A stretch of 64,000 bases of DNA, taken from assembly GCF_014838715.1 (NCBI RefSeq), contig NZ_CP061947.1, positions 6,252,001-6,316,000 on the forward strand. Direction: 5' to 3'. Under the pieces are notes generated by a model, which was given only the letters and a program-made list of their open reading frames with translations, ran no database searches and was not told the DNA's origin. Both the position numbers and the translations under genes were made by a program. The stretch comes from Algoriphagus sp. Y33 (lineage in GTDB: Bacteria; Bacteroidota; Bacteroidia; Cytophagales; Cyclobacteriaceae). Positions 54,627-63,349 of the stretch are shown piece after piece (the stretch's first letter is position 1; each line of letters opens with the position of its first letter).

Positions 54627-54666
54627 GAGGTTTCTTTCCTCCCAATTCACCGGAGTAATTCCCTAT

Positions 54667-55488
54667 TTAGTAACAGATTTCTTTTTCCATTGCACGGAAT
54701 TTATCCAGAAGATCAAGTGAGATCTGTCCGGGCTTTCCATTGCCTATTTCGCGTTCATCGATTTGAGTTACGGGAAGAAGTACTTTTGTGGTACTTGTGA
54801 TGAATGCCTCATCTGCATTTAGGGCTTCCTGTAAGCTGACAGGTCTGATTTGTACGTCTCCTGCCAATTCTATTATATGCTTACGGGTAATTCCCATCAG
54901 TACATGAGCATCAGGAGTGCTGATTATTCCATCTTTTACGATGAAAAAATTACTTCGCGAGCTCTCACTGATGATGCCATTCATATGGTACAACACGTCT
55001 TCTGCACCGGCATCTTTCCAGCGCATGCTATCCCATACGGAGAGTGCATAATTCGTTGTCTTGATATCTGCAATCGGTCTTACGTATTCCAGAGAGAGTA
55101 GTTTTATCCCCTTTTCATACTTCTCTTGGGCAGGGAAAATCAGTGATTCAGCGAAGATGAACAGCTTTCCCTTGGCAGGCGAAAAGTGGTTGGATGAAAT
55201 ACCTCCACTCAAAACCATTCGGATACCACCTTCTTTGAGATGGTTTTTCTCTATCAAATCCTGGATTACTGCTTTCAACTCAGCTCGGGAATAGTCCAGT
55301 GGAAGAAATGTTTTCTCTGCCGAGGCAAAAAAACGATCCAAGTAATTATCCAGAAAAAGCGGTTTGAAATTTACTGTTCGGAAAAAATCGAAAATCCCAT
55401 ATCCTCTTATCAGTCCCAAATCCATCGGGTGAATGCTGGCTTTTTCGGTAGAAATAATTTGCCCGTCGGCAAAGCAAAATGGTTTCAT
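54667..55488 (-). CDS. Class IV PLP aminotransferase
   Basis: Starting at the ATG at 55488 (MKPFCFADGQ) the protein has 273 residues; an upstream TTG at 55509 lies inside the leader element and is unlikely. Fold-type IV features are RGYGIFDFFRTV, the PLP Lys in IKTTNYALS, and ISESSRSNFFIV with the cofactor-contacting Glu. The branched-chain aminotransferase, D-amino-acid aminotransferase and aminodeoxychorismate lyase groups share these, and the choice is open. The leader element R4 ends exactly at its start codon. Confidence 0.85.
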   Translation of the reverse strand: MKPFCFADGQIISTEKASIHPMDLGLIRGYGIFDFFRTVNFKPLFLDNYLDRFFASAEKTFLPLDYSRAELKAVIQDLIEKNHLKEGGIRMVLSGGISSNHFSPAKGKLFIFAESLIFPAQEKYEKGIKLLSLEYVRPIADIKTTNYALSVWDSMRWKDAGAEDVLYHMNGIISESSRSNFFIVKDGIISTPDAHVLMGITRKHIIELAGDVQIRPVSLQEALNADEAFITSTTKVLLPVTQIDEREIGNGKPGQISLDLLDKFRAMEKEICY

Positions 55489-55580
55489 ATGTTTATAATT
55501 GATTTTCAATGGTCATATGGAATCTCGCATGGCTTATAATCATCCCAGTGTGTGTCGCTCTCGACATGCTCGATTTCATA
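55489..55580 (-). repeat. Leader element R4, directly before the aminotransferase IV gene
   Basis: In the coding direction it reads ATGAAATCGAGCATG, a 14-base hairpin TGTCGAGAGCGACA (55553-55566), CACACTGGGATGATTATAAG, CATGCGAGATTCCATATG, and ends AATTATAAACAT before the ATG. A frame at 55493-55579 encodes 28 residues, from MKSSMSRATHTGMI to HARFHMTIENQL, and stops four bases before the gene start. It aligns with R3 along its full length. Confidence 0.8.
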
Positions 55581-55677
55581 GTGTTGGTGTTTTTGTTGTT
55601 TAAAATTAACAGCTCTGCCTGAATAAATCACCTTTGTGTATCATCTTACTTGATCCTATTATATCTAGATAAAACAG

Positions 55678-55685
55678 TAACTTTG
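55678..55685 (+). promoter_or_regulatory. -7 promoter element
   Basis: TAACTTTG matches TAnnTTTG and lies 22 bases before the lipoprotein start at 55707. A TTTG at the right -33 distance is not evident. Confidence 0.5.
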
Positions 55686-55706
55686 CATTGAATAAATTGA
55701 GTTAGC

Positions 55707-56126
55707 ATGAAGCGCCTATTTCTGTTTTTAATTTCTGTTTCCGTTTTATTCGTAACAGCCTGTGGCCCGGGTGGCACTGATGAGAATGCACAGCTAAGAT
55801 CCGATGTGATAGCTGTACATGACGAAGTGATGCCTAAAATGGGCCAGCTAAAATCCCTACAGCGTAAAGCGTTGGAAAAGGTAGAAGAATTGGAAAATCA
55901 AGACCCGGTAGATTCGGCATCAATTGAGGAGCATAAAGCACTTGCCTACGACCTTAACCTTGCTTATGAAGGGATGTTTGACTGGATGCACCAGTATGAG
56001 ACTGAGGACGGTGAATTGAGCGATGAAGAACTCAAAACCTACCTTGATGGGCAAATGGATATGATCACTAAAGTGAATAAAGATGTGAAAGAAGCTATCG
56101 CCAAAGCGGATAAGCTGCTTAAATAA
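55707..56126 (+). CDS. Helical lipoprotein of unknown function
   Basis: The 139-residue protein has a lipobox (LFVTACGPGG), then two long acidic helices; MFDWMHQYETEDGELSDEEL is the most distinctive part. Similar Bacteroidota proteins have been labelled viral A-type inclusion protein, with no real functional meaning. It converges on the cytochrome gene with no gap. Confidence 0.75.
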   Translation: MKRLFLFLISVSVLFVTACGPGGTDENAQLRSDVIAVHDEVMPKMGQLKSLQRKALEKVEELENQDPVDSASIEEHKALAYDLNLAYEGMFDWMHQYETEDGELSDEELKTYLDGQMDMITKVNKDVKEAIAKADKLLK

Positions 56127-56567
56127 TCAGAACTCCGGTTTTTGCTGCAGATATTTTTCCACCTGCTTTGAAGTGATTTTCCCTTCTTTCATTCCCCAGA
56201 TATTGTAGAGGTAGGTACTGATTTGGGAGATTTCCAAAGAAGTCAGTTGTGGGCTCGCCGGCATGGGTTGGTTGTAAATCTGACCGTTAACCAAAATTTC
56301 CCCTTCCTGCCCATGTTTCATGATCCAAACGGCACGGTGTACACTTTCTTGAAAATAATCCGAATCCCGCAAAGGCGGAATCAATTTTCCAAGTCCCAGT
56401 CCATCGTTTTGGTGACAGTTTCCACAGTGATTTTCGTAGATAGTTTTGCCTTCCACAGCATATTTCATCACCTCGGGGTCTTCTATTTGAGCGAGGGTAT
56501 TCTCCTCCGTAGAGCTCTTTGGGCTGCATGCAGCCGCTAATAGAAGGATCATCAGGTACTTTTTCAT
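56127..56567 (-). CDS. Mono-haem cytochrome c lipoprotein
   Basis: The 146-residue protein has a lipobox (LLAAACSP), one CxxCH haem site (CGNCHQNDGLG) and a downstream Met in NQPMPASPQL as the likely sixth ligand. It is a class I periplasmic electron carrier. Its start overlaps the SCO gene stop (ATGA), so it is the last gene of a HemJ-SCO-cytochrome operon. A role in electron transfer to an oxidase is inferred. Confidence 0.9.
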   Translation of the reverse strand: MKKYLMILLLAAACSPKSSTEENTLAQIEDPEVMKYAVEGKTIYENHCGNCHQNDGLGLGKLIPPLRDSDYFQESVHRAVWIMKHGQEGEILVNGQIYNQPMPASPQLTSLEISQISTYLYNIWGMKEGKITSKQVEKYLQQKPEF

Positions 56568-57214
56568 TTGCCCAATAACTTTGGTATATCAGAGATGAGC
56601 TGATCTACTTGATCTGTTTTAGTACCATCGTAGACACCACGGATATGACCATTTTGATCGACTAATACAAAAGCGCCACTGTGAAGAAATCCTCCTGCTG
56701 CAGCCTGATCTTCCTGTGCGGTGGTCATGTAACTGGTCTGCCCTATTTCATAAATTTTCTCAGCATCACCTGTCAGGAAGTTCCAGGTTTCAGCATCCTC
56801 AATGCCCAATTTGTAAGCATAATCTTTCAACACTTCCTGGGTGTCATGCGTTGGATCAATGGAGTGACTCAGGATTTTGAAGTCCGGATTGTCTGCATAT
56901 TCTTCGTAAACCCGAAGCATTTCCTTCTTCATAATAGGGCATATGGTCGGGCAGGTCGTGAAAAAGAAATCTGCTACATACACCTTTCCTTCCACCGAAG
57001 TCTTGGTTATTGTTTCACCATCTTGATTAGTAAAGGAGAAGTCAGCAATTTGGTGGTAAACGGTATCTTGAATTACCTTCCCGTCTACTGTTTTTTCATC
57101 TATATGCCAATTTCCAAGTTTTGGAAGCGGTGTGTTTTTTTCTCCTGATGAAAAGCATCCTGAGAATAAGAATGGTATCAGAGCTAGACCAAGAATAGAT
57201 AATATCCTGTTCAT
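56564..57214 (-). CDS. SCO1/SenC copper chaperone
   Basis: The 216-residue lipoprotein (LFSGC lipobox) has a thioredoxin fold with FFFTTCPTICPIMKKEM, the CxxxC copper and redox pair, and a later His in SHSIDPTHD, completing the SCO copper site. It delivers copper to the CuA centre of cytochrome oxidase or reduces its cysteines. It lies five bases downstream of hemJ and overlaps the cytochrome c gene. Confidence 0.93.
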   Translation of the reverse strand: MNRILSILGLALIPFLFSGCFSSGEKNTPLPKLGNWHIDEKTVDGKVIQDTVYHQIADFSFTNQDGETITKTSVEGKVYVADFFFTTCPTICPIMKKEMLRVYEEYADNPDFKILSHSIDPTHDTQEVLKDYAYKLGIEDAETWNFLTGDAEKIYEIGQTSYMTTAQEDQAAAGGFLHSGAFVLVDQNGHIRGVYDGTKTDQVDQLISDIPKLLGK

Positions 57215-57219
57215 AATGA

Positions 57220-57756
57220 TTAAGATTTATTTCTAAATTTTTTATACAACCTGATGGCAAGCATCAGGGTCACACCAAGCGCAATCAGTCCAACCAAACC
57301 CCACACCATGCTCAAGGTATTTTTCAGAACGATCAGAAATACAATAGCAAATAGTAATAAGGTGGAGGCTTCGTTCCATATTCTCAACTGTGTGGAAGTC
57401 CACCGAGTTCGCCCTGTTTGAAGTTCTTTGAAGAGTTTGTGACACCAGCCATGATAGCAGTAGAGCAAGATTACAAATCCCAATTTGGCATGCATAAAAC
57501 CCATTTCCAGATAACCCATCCGCTGGCTCAATACTAATGTACCGAAAATTAAGGTGAGCACTGCAGATGGCCATGTGATGATATACCAAAGACGTGATGC
57601 CATCATATCCAGTTGGGGTTTGAGGATTTTCCGCTCAGCCTCCGGTCGCTCCATAGCCTCGGTCTGGTAGATGAATAACCGGACGATATAAAATAGTCCT
57701 GCAAACCAGGTTACTACAAAAATGATGTGAAGTGCTTTGATGTACTCGAAAGTCAT
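57220..57756 (-). CDS. hemJ: HemJ-like protoporphyrinogen oxidase
   Basis: The 178-residue protein has four membrane helices and HemJ/CopD-like motifs: EYIKALHIIFVVTWFAGLFY with a conserved His near residue 10, MASRLWYIITWPS, and GFMHAKLGFVILLYCYHGWC. HemJ oxidises protoporphyrinogen IX in haem synthesis and binds haem b. The grouping with SCO and cytochrome c fits a haem or respiratory operon. It is the first gene of that operon. Confidence 0.85.
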   Translation of the reverse strand: MTFEYIKALHIIFVVTWFAGLFYIVRLFIYQTEAMERPEAERKILKPQLDMMASRLWYIITWPSAVLTLIFGTLVLSQRMGYLEMGFMHAKLGFVILLYCYHGWCHKLFKELQTGRTRWTSTQLRIWNEASTLLLFAIVFLIVLKNTLSMVWGLVGLIALGVTLMLAIRLYKKFRNKS

Positions 57757-57808
57757 TCTCGGAATTTTCGGCTAAATTAAGGTCTAAACTTTATAACCAC
57801 ACTAGTTT

Positions 57809-58216
57809 TTGAAAAGCTCTAAGATCATTTTCCGGATTATCGCCGTAGTTGTGGCGGGACTTGTAATTTATATCTCAATGGATTCGCTGTCTCAACCGGG
57901 AATCGAGCGATTTGAGGGGAAATATGAAGAATTGTCAAACTATAGAAATGAAAACAATACCGGTCCGGTAGTACGGGTATATGCGGTAAAAGCTTTGGAT
58001 AATTCCAAAGAATGGATGCGGGAATACGGAGATGCTATGCCGCATACCAAATACGGAAAGACAATGGTTTTCTTTTTCTCGGATGAGATGGATCAGGAGA
58101 TCAGCTTATCTCCTACCGATCCCTATTTTGCCAAAGCAAGACAGCCTTATGTGATCGCCACCTACCGGAAAAGCCCAATGGGTGAAGTGAGTTTTACTGA
58201 CGGATATCCGAAATGA
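57809..58216 (+). CDS. Small membrane-anchored hypothetical protein
   Basis: The 135-residue protein has a single N-terminal helix (IIFRIIAVVVAGLVIYISM) and a soluble part, with no family recognised. The frame begins at a TTG, because the first ATG (residue 24) falls after the membrane helix; the start is therefore a TTG or the helix is shortened. Its stop overlaps the meaB start (ATGA), so it is probably cotranscribed and coupled with MeaB. Confidence 0.6.
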   Translation: MKSSKIIFRIIAVVVAGLVIYISMDSLSQPGIERFEGKYEELSNYRNENNTGPVVRVYAVKALDNSKEWMREYGDAMPHTKYGKTMVFFFSDEMDQEISLSPTDPYFAKARQPYVIATYRKSPMGEVSFTDGYPK

Positions 58217-59208
58217 GAAAACGTCTTACGCTACAGGAATATAAAGAAGGGGTTCTTTCAGGCAATAGGACTAAACTGAGCCAGGCCATTACGCTTGCTG
58301 AAAGTATGCTGGAAAGTGATGTGGCATTGGCTTCTGATTTGGTACAAGAGATCTTGCCACTTACAGGCAAGTCTATTAGAATAGGGATCACAGGAGTTCC
58401 TGGAGTTGGAAAAAGTAGCTTTATAGAGGCTTTTGGCAAAATGCTGATAGACGAAGGGAAATCTGTGGCTGTTTTGGCGGTGGATCCCTCCAGTCAAAAA
58501 AGTAAAGGCAGTATTCTTGGAGACAAAACCCGAATGGAGAAATTAGCAGGTGACAAGCGGGCTTTTATTCGACCCAGTCCTACCGGAGCAACTCTGGGAG
58601 GTGTAAGTGCTAAGACCAGGGAGGCTATGTTGCTTTGTGAAGCTGCAGGTTTTGAGGTGATTCTGATCGAAACAGTGGGAGTGGGGCAATCGGAAACTTC
58701 CGTAAAAGGGATGGTGGACTTCTTTCTTTTGCTTATGCTGGCTGGAGCGGGAGATGAGCTTCAGGGGATCAAAAAAGGCATAATGGAAATGGCGGATGGT
58801 GTAGTGATCCATAAGGCTGACGGAGCTAATCGGGCAACTGCCAAGAAGGCAAAATCAGCTTATGAAAATGCCCTCCACCTTTTTCCACAGGGAAATAATA
58901 ATTGGTCAACACCCGTGCTGACAGCTTCCTCCATAACGGGAGATGGTCTAGATGAAGTTTGGAAAACGATCCAATCCTATGTCGCGAAAATGAAAGACTC
59001 GGGCTTTTGGGATGAGAATCGAGCTTCACAGCGATTGAATTGGCTGGATGAAAACCTGCAGTTCTTGTTTGGGATATTGTTTTTGGAGCACGGGAAAGTG
59101 CAAGAAATGCTTAATCAAAATCGTAAACGGGTTGAAAATGGTGAACTCAGTCCCCTGTCTTTGGCTAGGGATTTGATTGATGCTTTTTCCCAATCCACCA
59201 AAAAATAA
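58213..59208 (+). CDS. meaB: MeaB/ArgK GTPase, mutase chaperone
   Basis: The 331-residue G3E GTPase has Walker A GVPGVGKSS, VLAVDPSSQKSKGSILGDK with the Mg-binding Asp, ETVGVGQSE and a base-specificity HKADG in place of NKxD. MeaB loads and protects adenosylcobalamin on methylmalonyl-CoA mutase. The mutase genes are not in the window. The cobalamin uptake candidate at 62-64 kb may be relevant. A DUF3298 lipoprotein gene follows after three bases. Confidence 0.95.
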   Translation: MRKRLTLQEYKEGVLSGNRTKLSQAITLAESMLESDVALASDLVQEILPLTGKSIRIGITGVPGVGKSSFIEAFGKMLIDEGKSVAVLAVDPSSQKSKGSILGDKTRMEKLAGDKRAFIRPSPTGATLGGVSAKTREAMLLCEAAGFEVILIETVGVGQSETSVKGMVDFFLLLMLAGAGDELQGIKKGIMEMADGVVIHKADGANRATAKKAKSAYENALHLFPQGNNNWSTPVLTASSITGDGLDEVWKTIQSYVAKMKDSGFWDENRASQRLNWLDENLQFLFGILFLEHGKVQEMLNQNRKRVENGELSPLSLARDLIDAFSQSTKK

Positions 59209-59211
59209 AGA

Positions 59212-59952
59212 ATGAAATATATAGTAGTTATAGCGGTAGTACTTTGTTTTGCCTGTAGCAAGTCAGAGACAAGGGAAGGAAAGCTATCGTTGAGTACAAA
59301 GACTTTTTCGTCCGAACGATGTGTGGACAGTGATTGTGCCAAGGTTGAAGCGAGTTGGCCGGTAGTCGAAAATATTTCTGCTGATTCCATACTGAATAAA
59401 AAGATAGAAAATCAACTATTGGTTTATTTTCATCAGGACAAGAAGTTTGACAACCTTGACTCTGCGGCAAATGATTTCTTGGATTCGTATGAGAAATTTA
59501 AAATTGACTTTCCCGGGGCACCAGGAGAATGGAAGGTAGAGCTTGAGGTGAAATTGACTTACGAATCCGATAATATACTTAGTTTCAAGTTTTCAGAATA
59601 CAACTTTTCGGGCGGCGCCCATCCCAATTCCAGCGTTTACTACATGAATTTTGAGAAGCTAACCGGCGAGTCTCTTGGTGTGGATCAGGTGATCTTGGAT
59701 AAAGGAAAAATGCTGCAGTTGGCAGAAGCAGCATTTCGAAAATATCATGAAGTGGAAGAAGGAGTAGAGCTCAAGAATGATGGTCGTTTTTTCTTGCCGG
59801 AAACGGGTTTTTTTCTACCTAATGCTATGGGGTACGAAGAGGGCAAATTCATACTGACTTATATTCCATATGAAATAGGCCCGTATGTATTGGGCTATAC
59901 AGAGTTGGAGTTTAGTTTCGAAGAAGTCAAAGGTATAGTTCGTGATTTGTGA
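59212..59952 (+). CDS. DUF3298 lipoprotein
   Basis: The 246-residue protein has a lipobox (VVLCFACSK). The DUF3298/RsiV-like pattern is NFSGGAHPNSSVYYMNFEK in the middle and FFLPNAMGYEEGKFILTY, then YEIGPYVLGYTEL, near the end. DUF3298 domains occur in anti-sigma factors and in periplasmic proteins of unknown role; no anti-sigma membrane segment is seen. It is followed by a terminator at 59975-60005. Confidence 0.85.
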   Translation: MKYIVVIAVVLCFACSKSETREGKLSLSTKTFSSERCVDSDCAKVEASWPVVENISADSILNKKIENQLLVYFHQDKKFDNLDSAANDFLDSYEKFKIDFPGAPGEWKVELEVKLTYESDNILSFKFSEYNFSGGAHPNSSVYYMNFEKLTGESLGVDQVILDKGKMLQLAEAAFRKYHEVEEGVELKNDGRFFLPETGFFLPNAMGYEEGKFILTYIPYEIGPYVLGYTELEFSFEEVKGIVRDL

Positions 59953-59974
59953 GTTTTGAATTTAATAAAAACGA

Positions 59975-60005
59975 AAAAGCCAGGGTGAAGGAAAGCCCTG
60001 GTTTT
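59975..60005. terminator. Terminator between DUF3298 and Cthe_2159-like genes
   Basis: GCCAGGG and CCCTGG form the stem, with T after and A before, so it can work in both directions between convergent genes. Confidence 0.8.
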
Positions 60006-60029
60006 CTAATAATAAACCCTTTTACATTA

Positions 60030-61814
60030 TTATCTGTTTAGCGTAGTAATAGTGCTAGACACAATGAAGGAGTTTAACTTCGTGCCCCCAGAATAGGCTA
60101 CATCTGAATAAAGACCGTCTTTTTCGGTTCCGCTGGCTGTGCCTCCCACATAGATTTCATAAGATCCGCCGTCCATCAAGTCCGGTGAAGAAAAAGTCAC
60201 GGAAGAATAGGATATGCTTGGTGCGAAAGCGAGTATTGGATTGTTATTTTCATCCAGTACTGCGAATACTGTATTTGCAGTTTGTTGATTTAGGAACACT
60301 AAAATTGCGTTTTGCTCAGAAGATGAACTTGGCGCCTGGGCCATATTTGATGTGCCGGCAGCGATAAGCAAGCCTCCGGAAATTTGGAAATTCCCATCAT
60401 AGTCGAGTGGGCCATTTGCTCCGGAAGTCGGGCCATGTACGAGAACCGTACCTGCTGTCATTGAAATGGAGCCGTTTGCGTCTATGCCATCGCCTCCAGC
60501 CTCGACTACTATATCGCCACCTTGAAAGTAGATGTAACTATCAATGCTGGATTGAAAGGGGGGGCCTTGCCCCGGTCTGGTGCCTGAGCTGTCATTTCCT
60601 CCAGCGGCATTGACTCCGTCGTCGCTGGACACTAGGTGAATTGTACCATCATTGACAGTGATTAGGTTTGCTTCTAAGCCTTCATATGATTCTGAAATAG
60701 TTATTTGGCCTCCGTTGATAGTAAGTTCTTCATCTGCGTGAATTCCGTCATCGCCTGTAGCGATTGTAAATGTTCCTGCTTGTATGGCAATACTTCCATT
60801 GGAATGAATAGCATCATCAGCAGAATTGATTTGGAAAATGCCTCCTTCGAGAAGATTGTTAACTCCCGCTTTCAAGCCTTTGGTGGAAGCATCACCAGTG
60901 TAGTTGCTACTTCCTCCGGCTGTGAGAATTGTAAAAGTGCCATTGGAAATCATCAAGTCAGACTCTGCTGTAAAGCCATCTCCTTCGGTGGTGGTTATGT
61001 CAAAAGTCCCTCCGGAAATCAGAATATATCCCCTCTCTTCGTCATCATCATCAGACTTAAAGGCATCACCGACTGAATTGATCTTGAAATTTCCATCACT
61101 AATCACCAGATAATCTTTTCCCCGAATTCCGTCATCGGTACTGTTTACAGTGAAATTTCCCCCGCCTATAATCAAGCCATCTTTACTTGTAATGCCATCA
61201 TTATAGTTTGAGTTTATCGTGATTTTTCCCGATCCATAGAATGAAAGATCAGTGTCACTGAAAAAAGCTGCATTAGGCTCGTCATCGTCTTCATTTTCGT
61301 AGATGTATTCTTCTGCATCTGTGAATGTGTTTTCTGTGCCATCTGGAAGGAAAATTATAACTTTTTCTGCATTGACCGCATAAAAAGGGGCACTGCGAGC
61401 ATTATTTATGTGGGCATTGTTAAGCACTATTTTTACAGCTCCCTCATCTTCGGTTTTCACTGCAAGTTGGCCTTCATCCAACATGCCACTTACTAAATAT
61501 GTCCCTGCTGAGTTAATCGTGGCGACGGTTCCTGAGACCATGACTCCTTCTCCGGTTATTTCTATAGAATTGCCGCTAAATTGGATGATTGTGGCGGAAG
61601 CGGCATCATAATTATCATCACCGGTTTCTTCATGGTCAGACTCGTTGGCCTCCATGACTTCGGCGATTGTTGCCGCAAAATAGTAGGAGTTAACCGGAGC
61701 TTCTGAGGAATCCGAGTCATCCATCCCAATGGCTACGTCATCTTCGCTTTGGCAAGCCATCATCACTGTCGAAAGCATTATGGCTATGAGGTAGATTAGT
61801 TTTCTGAAATTCAT
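60030..61814 (-). CDS. Cthe_2159-like beta-helix carbohydrate-binding lipoprotein
   Basis: The 594-residue lipoprotein (lipobox VMMAC) is built of repeated strands with Asp-Gly turns: DDGIRGKD, GDGFTAESD, DDAIHSNGS, DDGIHADEE, DDGVNAAGG and GDGIDANGS. This is the pattern of the Cthe_2159 family, a calcium-binding beta-helix whose founding member binds cellulose and polygalacturonic acid. It may act with the pectin locus, 15 kb away, by holding substrate at the cell surface. The C-terminal 100 residues are a separate small domain. No catalytic residues are evident. Confidence 0.8.
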   Translation of the reverse strand: MNFRKLIYLIAIMLSTVMMACQSEDDVAIGMDDSDSSEAPVNSYYFAATIAEVMEANESDHEETGDDNYDAASATIIQFSGNSIEITGEGVMVSGTVATINSAGTYLVSGMLDEGQLAVKTEDEGAVKIVLNNAHINNARSAPFYAVNAEKVIIFLPDGTENTFTDAEEYIYENEDDDEPNAAFFSDTDLSFYGSGKITINSNYNDGITSKDGLIIGGGNFTVNSTDDGIRGKDYLVISDGNFKINSVGDAFKSDDDDEERGYILISGGTFDITTTEGDGFTAESDLMISNGTFTILTAGGSSNYTGDASTKGLKAGVNNLLEGGIFQINSADDAIHSNGSIAIQAGTFTIATGDDGIHADEELTINGGQITISESYEGLEANLITVNDGTIHLVSSDDGVNAAGGNDSSGTRPGQGPPFQSSIDSYIYFQGGDIVVEAGGDGIDANGSISMTAGTVLVHGPTSGANGPLDYDGNFQISGGLLIAAGTSNMAQAPSSSSEQNAILVFLNQQTANTVFAVLDENNNPILAFAPSISYSSVTFSSPDLMDGGSYEIYVGGTASGTEKDGLYSDVAYSGGTKLNSFIVSSTITTLNR

Positions 61815-62011
61815 GAGTTAGTTGATGTTGCGTGTTCCTTACCTTGTTGCTTCTTTGCTGAAAAACAACGGTGAATATCAAAGGGATGATTCAACCCGGA
61901 ATGAAGTATGCGATGTACATGGTGATTTCTGCGACGAATGGAAAAAATAAGGTTGGGGTCGTCAAATAATTAGAGAAAGTAATGCTGCTGAAAGAGCGGG
62001 TAGATTTAGCG

Positions 62012-62173
62012 TTAACGGATAAATTCCCTAAAGTTTTCCCTATGTACTAATTTATAGTCTGCATTATAGGTTTCTCTGAATGCAGATGGAATTGAGAATT
62101 TAGCATCAGGATTCCACTTGAATTCATATGCGTTCAATTTCCCGTCTTTTTGTGGGTTTATATTTTTAAAAAT
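62012..62173 (-). pseudogene. C-terminal fragment of an AAA/DUF4143-type ATPase
   Basis: On the minus strand the frame reads GKLNAYEFKWNPDAKFSIPS, then AFRETYNADYKLVHRENFREFI and a stop at 62012. The AYEFKWN block is typical of the C-terminal nuclease-like end of Bacteroidota AAA_14/DUF4143 ATPases. Only about 50 codons remain, with an in-frame stop upstream. The rest of 61815-62175 shows no gene. Confidence 0.6.
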
Positions 62174-62175
62174 CT

Positions 62176-62221
62176 AATTGAAAAAGCCGCTAAGAACGAT
62201 TTCTTAGCGGCTTTTTCAATT
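62176..62221. terminator. Very long perfect hairpin terminator
   Basis: A 21-base perfect stem, 62176-62196 with 62201-62221, closes a CGAT loop and has T runs inside the arms. It lies 79 bases beyond the 3' end of the BtuG-like gene and can terminate either strand. Confidence 0.9.
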
Positions 62222-62299
62222 ACAAGGCAAGCGGAAAGCTAAACTTTATTTTTACTAGCCGCTAATTGTTCAATTTTATAATCTTGTAATTTCTCAATT

Positions 62300-63349
62300 T
62301 CAGTAAAATAAGAATCCTGACGGTCCCCTTCCTACTTCAAAACTTCTGATCACAGCCCCTGTTTCGGAAAGAACGGTTACAGTTCCATTTCCTTGGAAGG
62401 CATTGGAGTTGGCAACATAGATTTGATCTAAGTTATCATCATAACCAATTCCGTAGAATCCCGAGCCAGTCATCAGTTCCATAGCCGTAGCAGTGTTTCC
62501 TTGGATGTCAATTGAATATACAGCATCATTGTAAGCTGGGTATCCCGAACTAGTCAAAATGTACATTTCATCATCGCCATCGAAAGCAATGCTTTTAGTG
62601 GCGTTAGCAACGGGAATAGAATAAGTATTTCCTAAAGTAAGGCTGCTAAGATTTAAAGTGTAGAATATGACCTCTTCACTTGTTGTGGCATAAATCCAAA
62701 GTATGCCGTCTTCCGCATAGAACTGCTTTGGAGAGGCATCCAGATCGATGGTGGTAATTACCGCCTCCTGAGTTGCGTCAATGATTTCAATTTTATTTTC
62801 TTCAGAACCAGTCACTAAAATATAGTTTCCGTGAGAGTAAAGAGCTTCAGGTTTATTAGAAACAGCAATTTTCTTTGAAACTACCCCACCATCAAGCCCG
62901 TTCACTACAGCAATATAAGAATCCGGGGTGCCATAGTTGTCATCATAAGGCCCATAGTCACTGATGAAAAGTTTGCTTCCATTTACAGCCAGAGATCGTG
63001 GTTGATCCAATTCTGCTGCCACCGCTCCACGGCTTTTGAAATCACCGGGATTTACAATTTCTACTTTACCTGTGTTGGCGACCAAATACAACCTGTCCCC
63101 TTCAAGTATCATATCCTCGATCAAACCGGCAAAAGGACGGGAATTCTCTGCTTCGAAAATATTGGGAAGAAGTTCTTCCGTGTTTGGATTCAGGTGAAAT
63201 ACTTCACCGTCATTGGTTCCGAAACTGCCTTCGTTCATGATCAGAATGCCATTGTCATACTTGCCTAAAGGTTTTTCTTCGCCGCTGTCAGAGCAGCCAA
63301 AAGAGACTGAAAGCAAGGCGGACGCCCAGAGTAGTTGTTTTAATTTCAT
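62300..63349 (-). CDS. BtuG-like beta-propeller lipoprotein (DUF5074)
   Basis: The 349-residue protein has a lipobox (SVSFGC) and about seven propeller repeats with YVTN-like strands (LYLVANTGKVEIVNP, KLFISDYG, YILVTGSEENKIEIID, IYVANSNAFQGNGTV). This DUF5074 group includes BtuG of Bacteroides, a surface lipoprotein that binds cobalamin and hands it to BtuB. The end of a TonB-dependent receptor lies directly upstream, so cobalamin uptake is likely but not proven. The start is preceded by leader element R5. Confidence 0.8.
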   Translation of the reverse strand: MKLKQLLWASALLSVSFGCSDSGEEKPLGKYDNGILIMNEGSFGTNDGEVFHLNPNTEELLPNIFEAENSRPFAGLIEDMILEGDRLYLVANTGKVEIVNPGDFKSRGAVAAELDQPRSLAVNGSKLFISDYGPYDDNYGTPDSYIAVVNGLDGGVVSKKIAVSNKPEALYSHGNYILVTGSEENKIEIIDATQEAVITTIDLDASPKQFYAEDGILWIYATTSEEVIFYTLNLSSLTLGNTYSIPVANATKSIAFDGDDEMYILTSSGYPAYNDAVYSIDIQGNTATAMELMTGSGFYGIGYDDNLDQIYVANSNAFQGNGTVTVLSETGAVIRSFEVGRGPSGFLFY

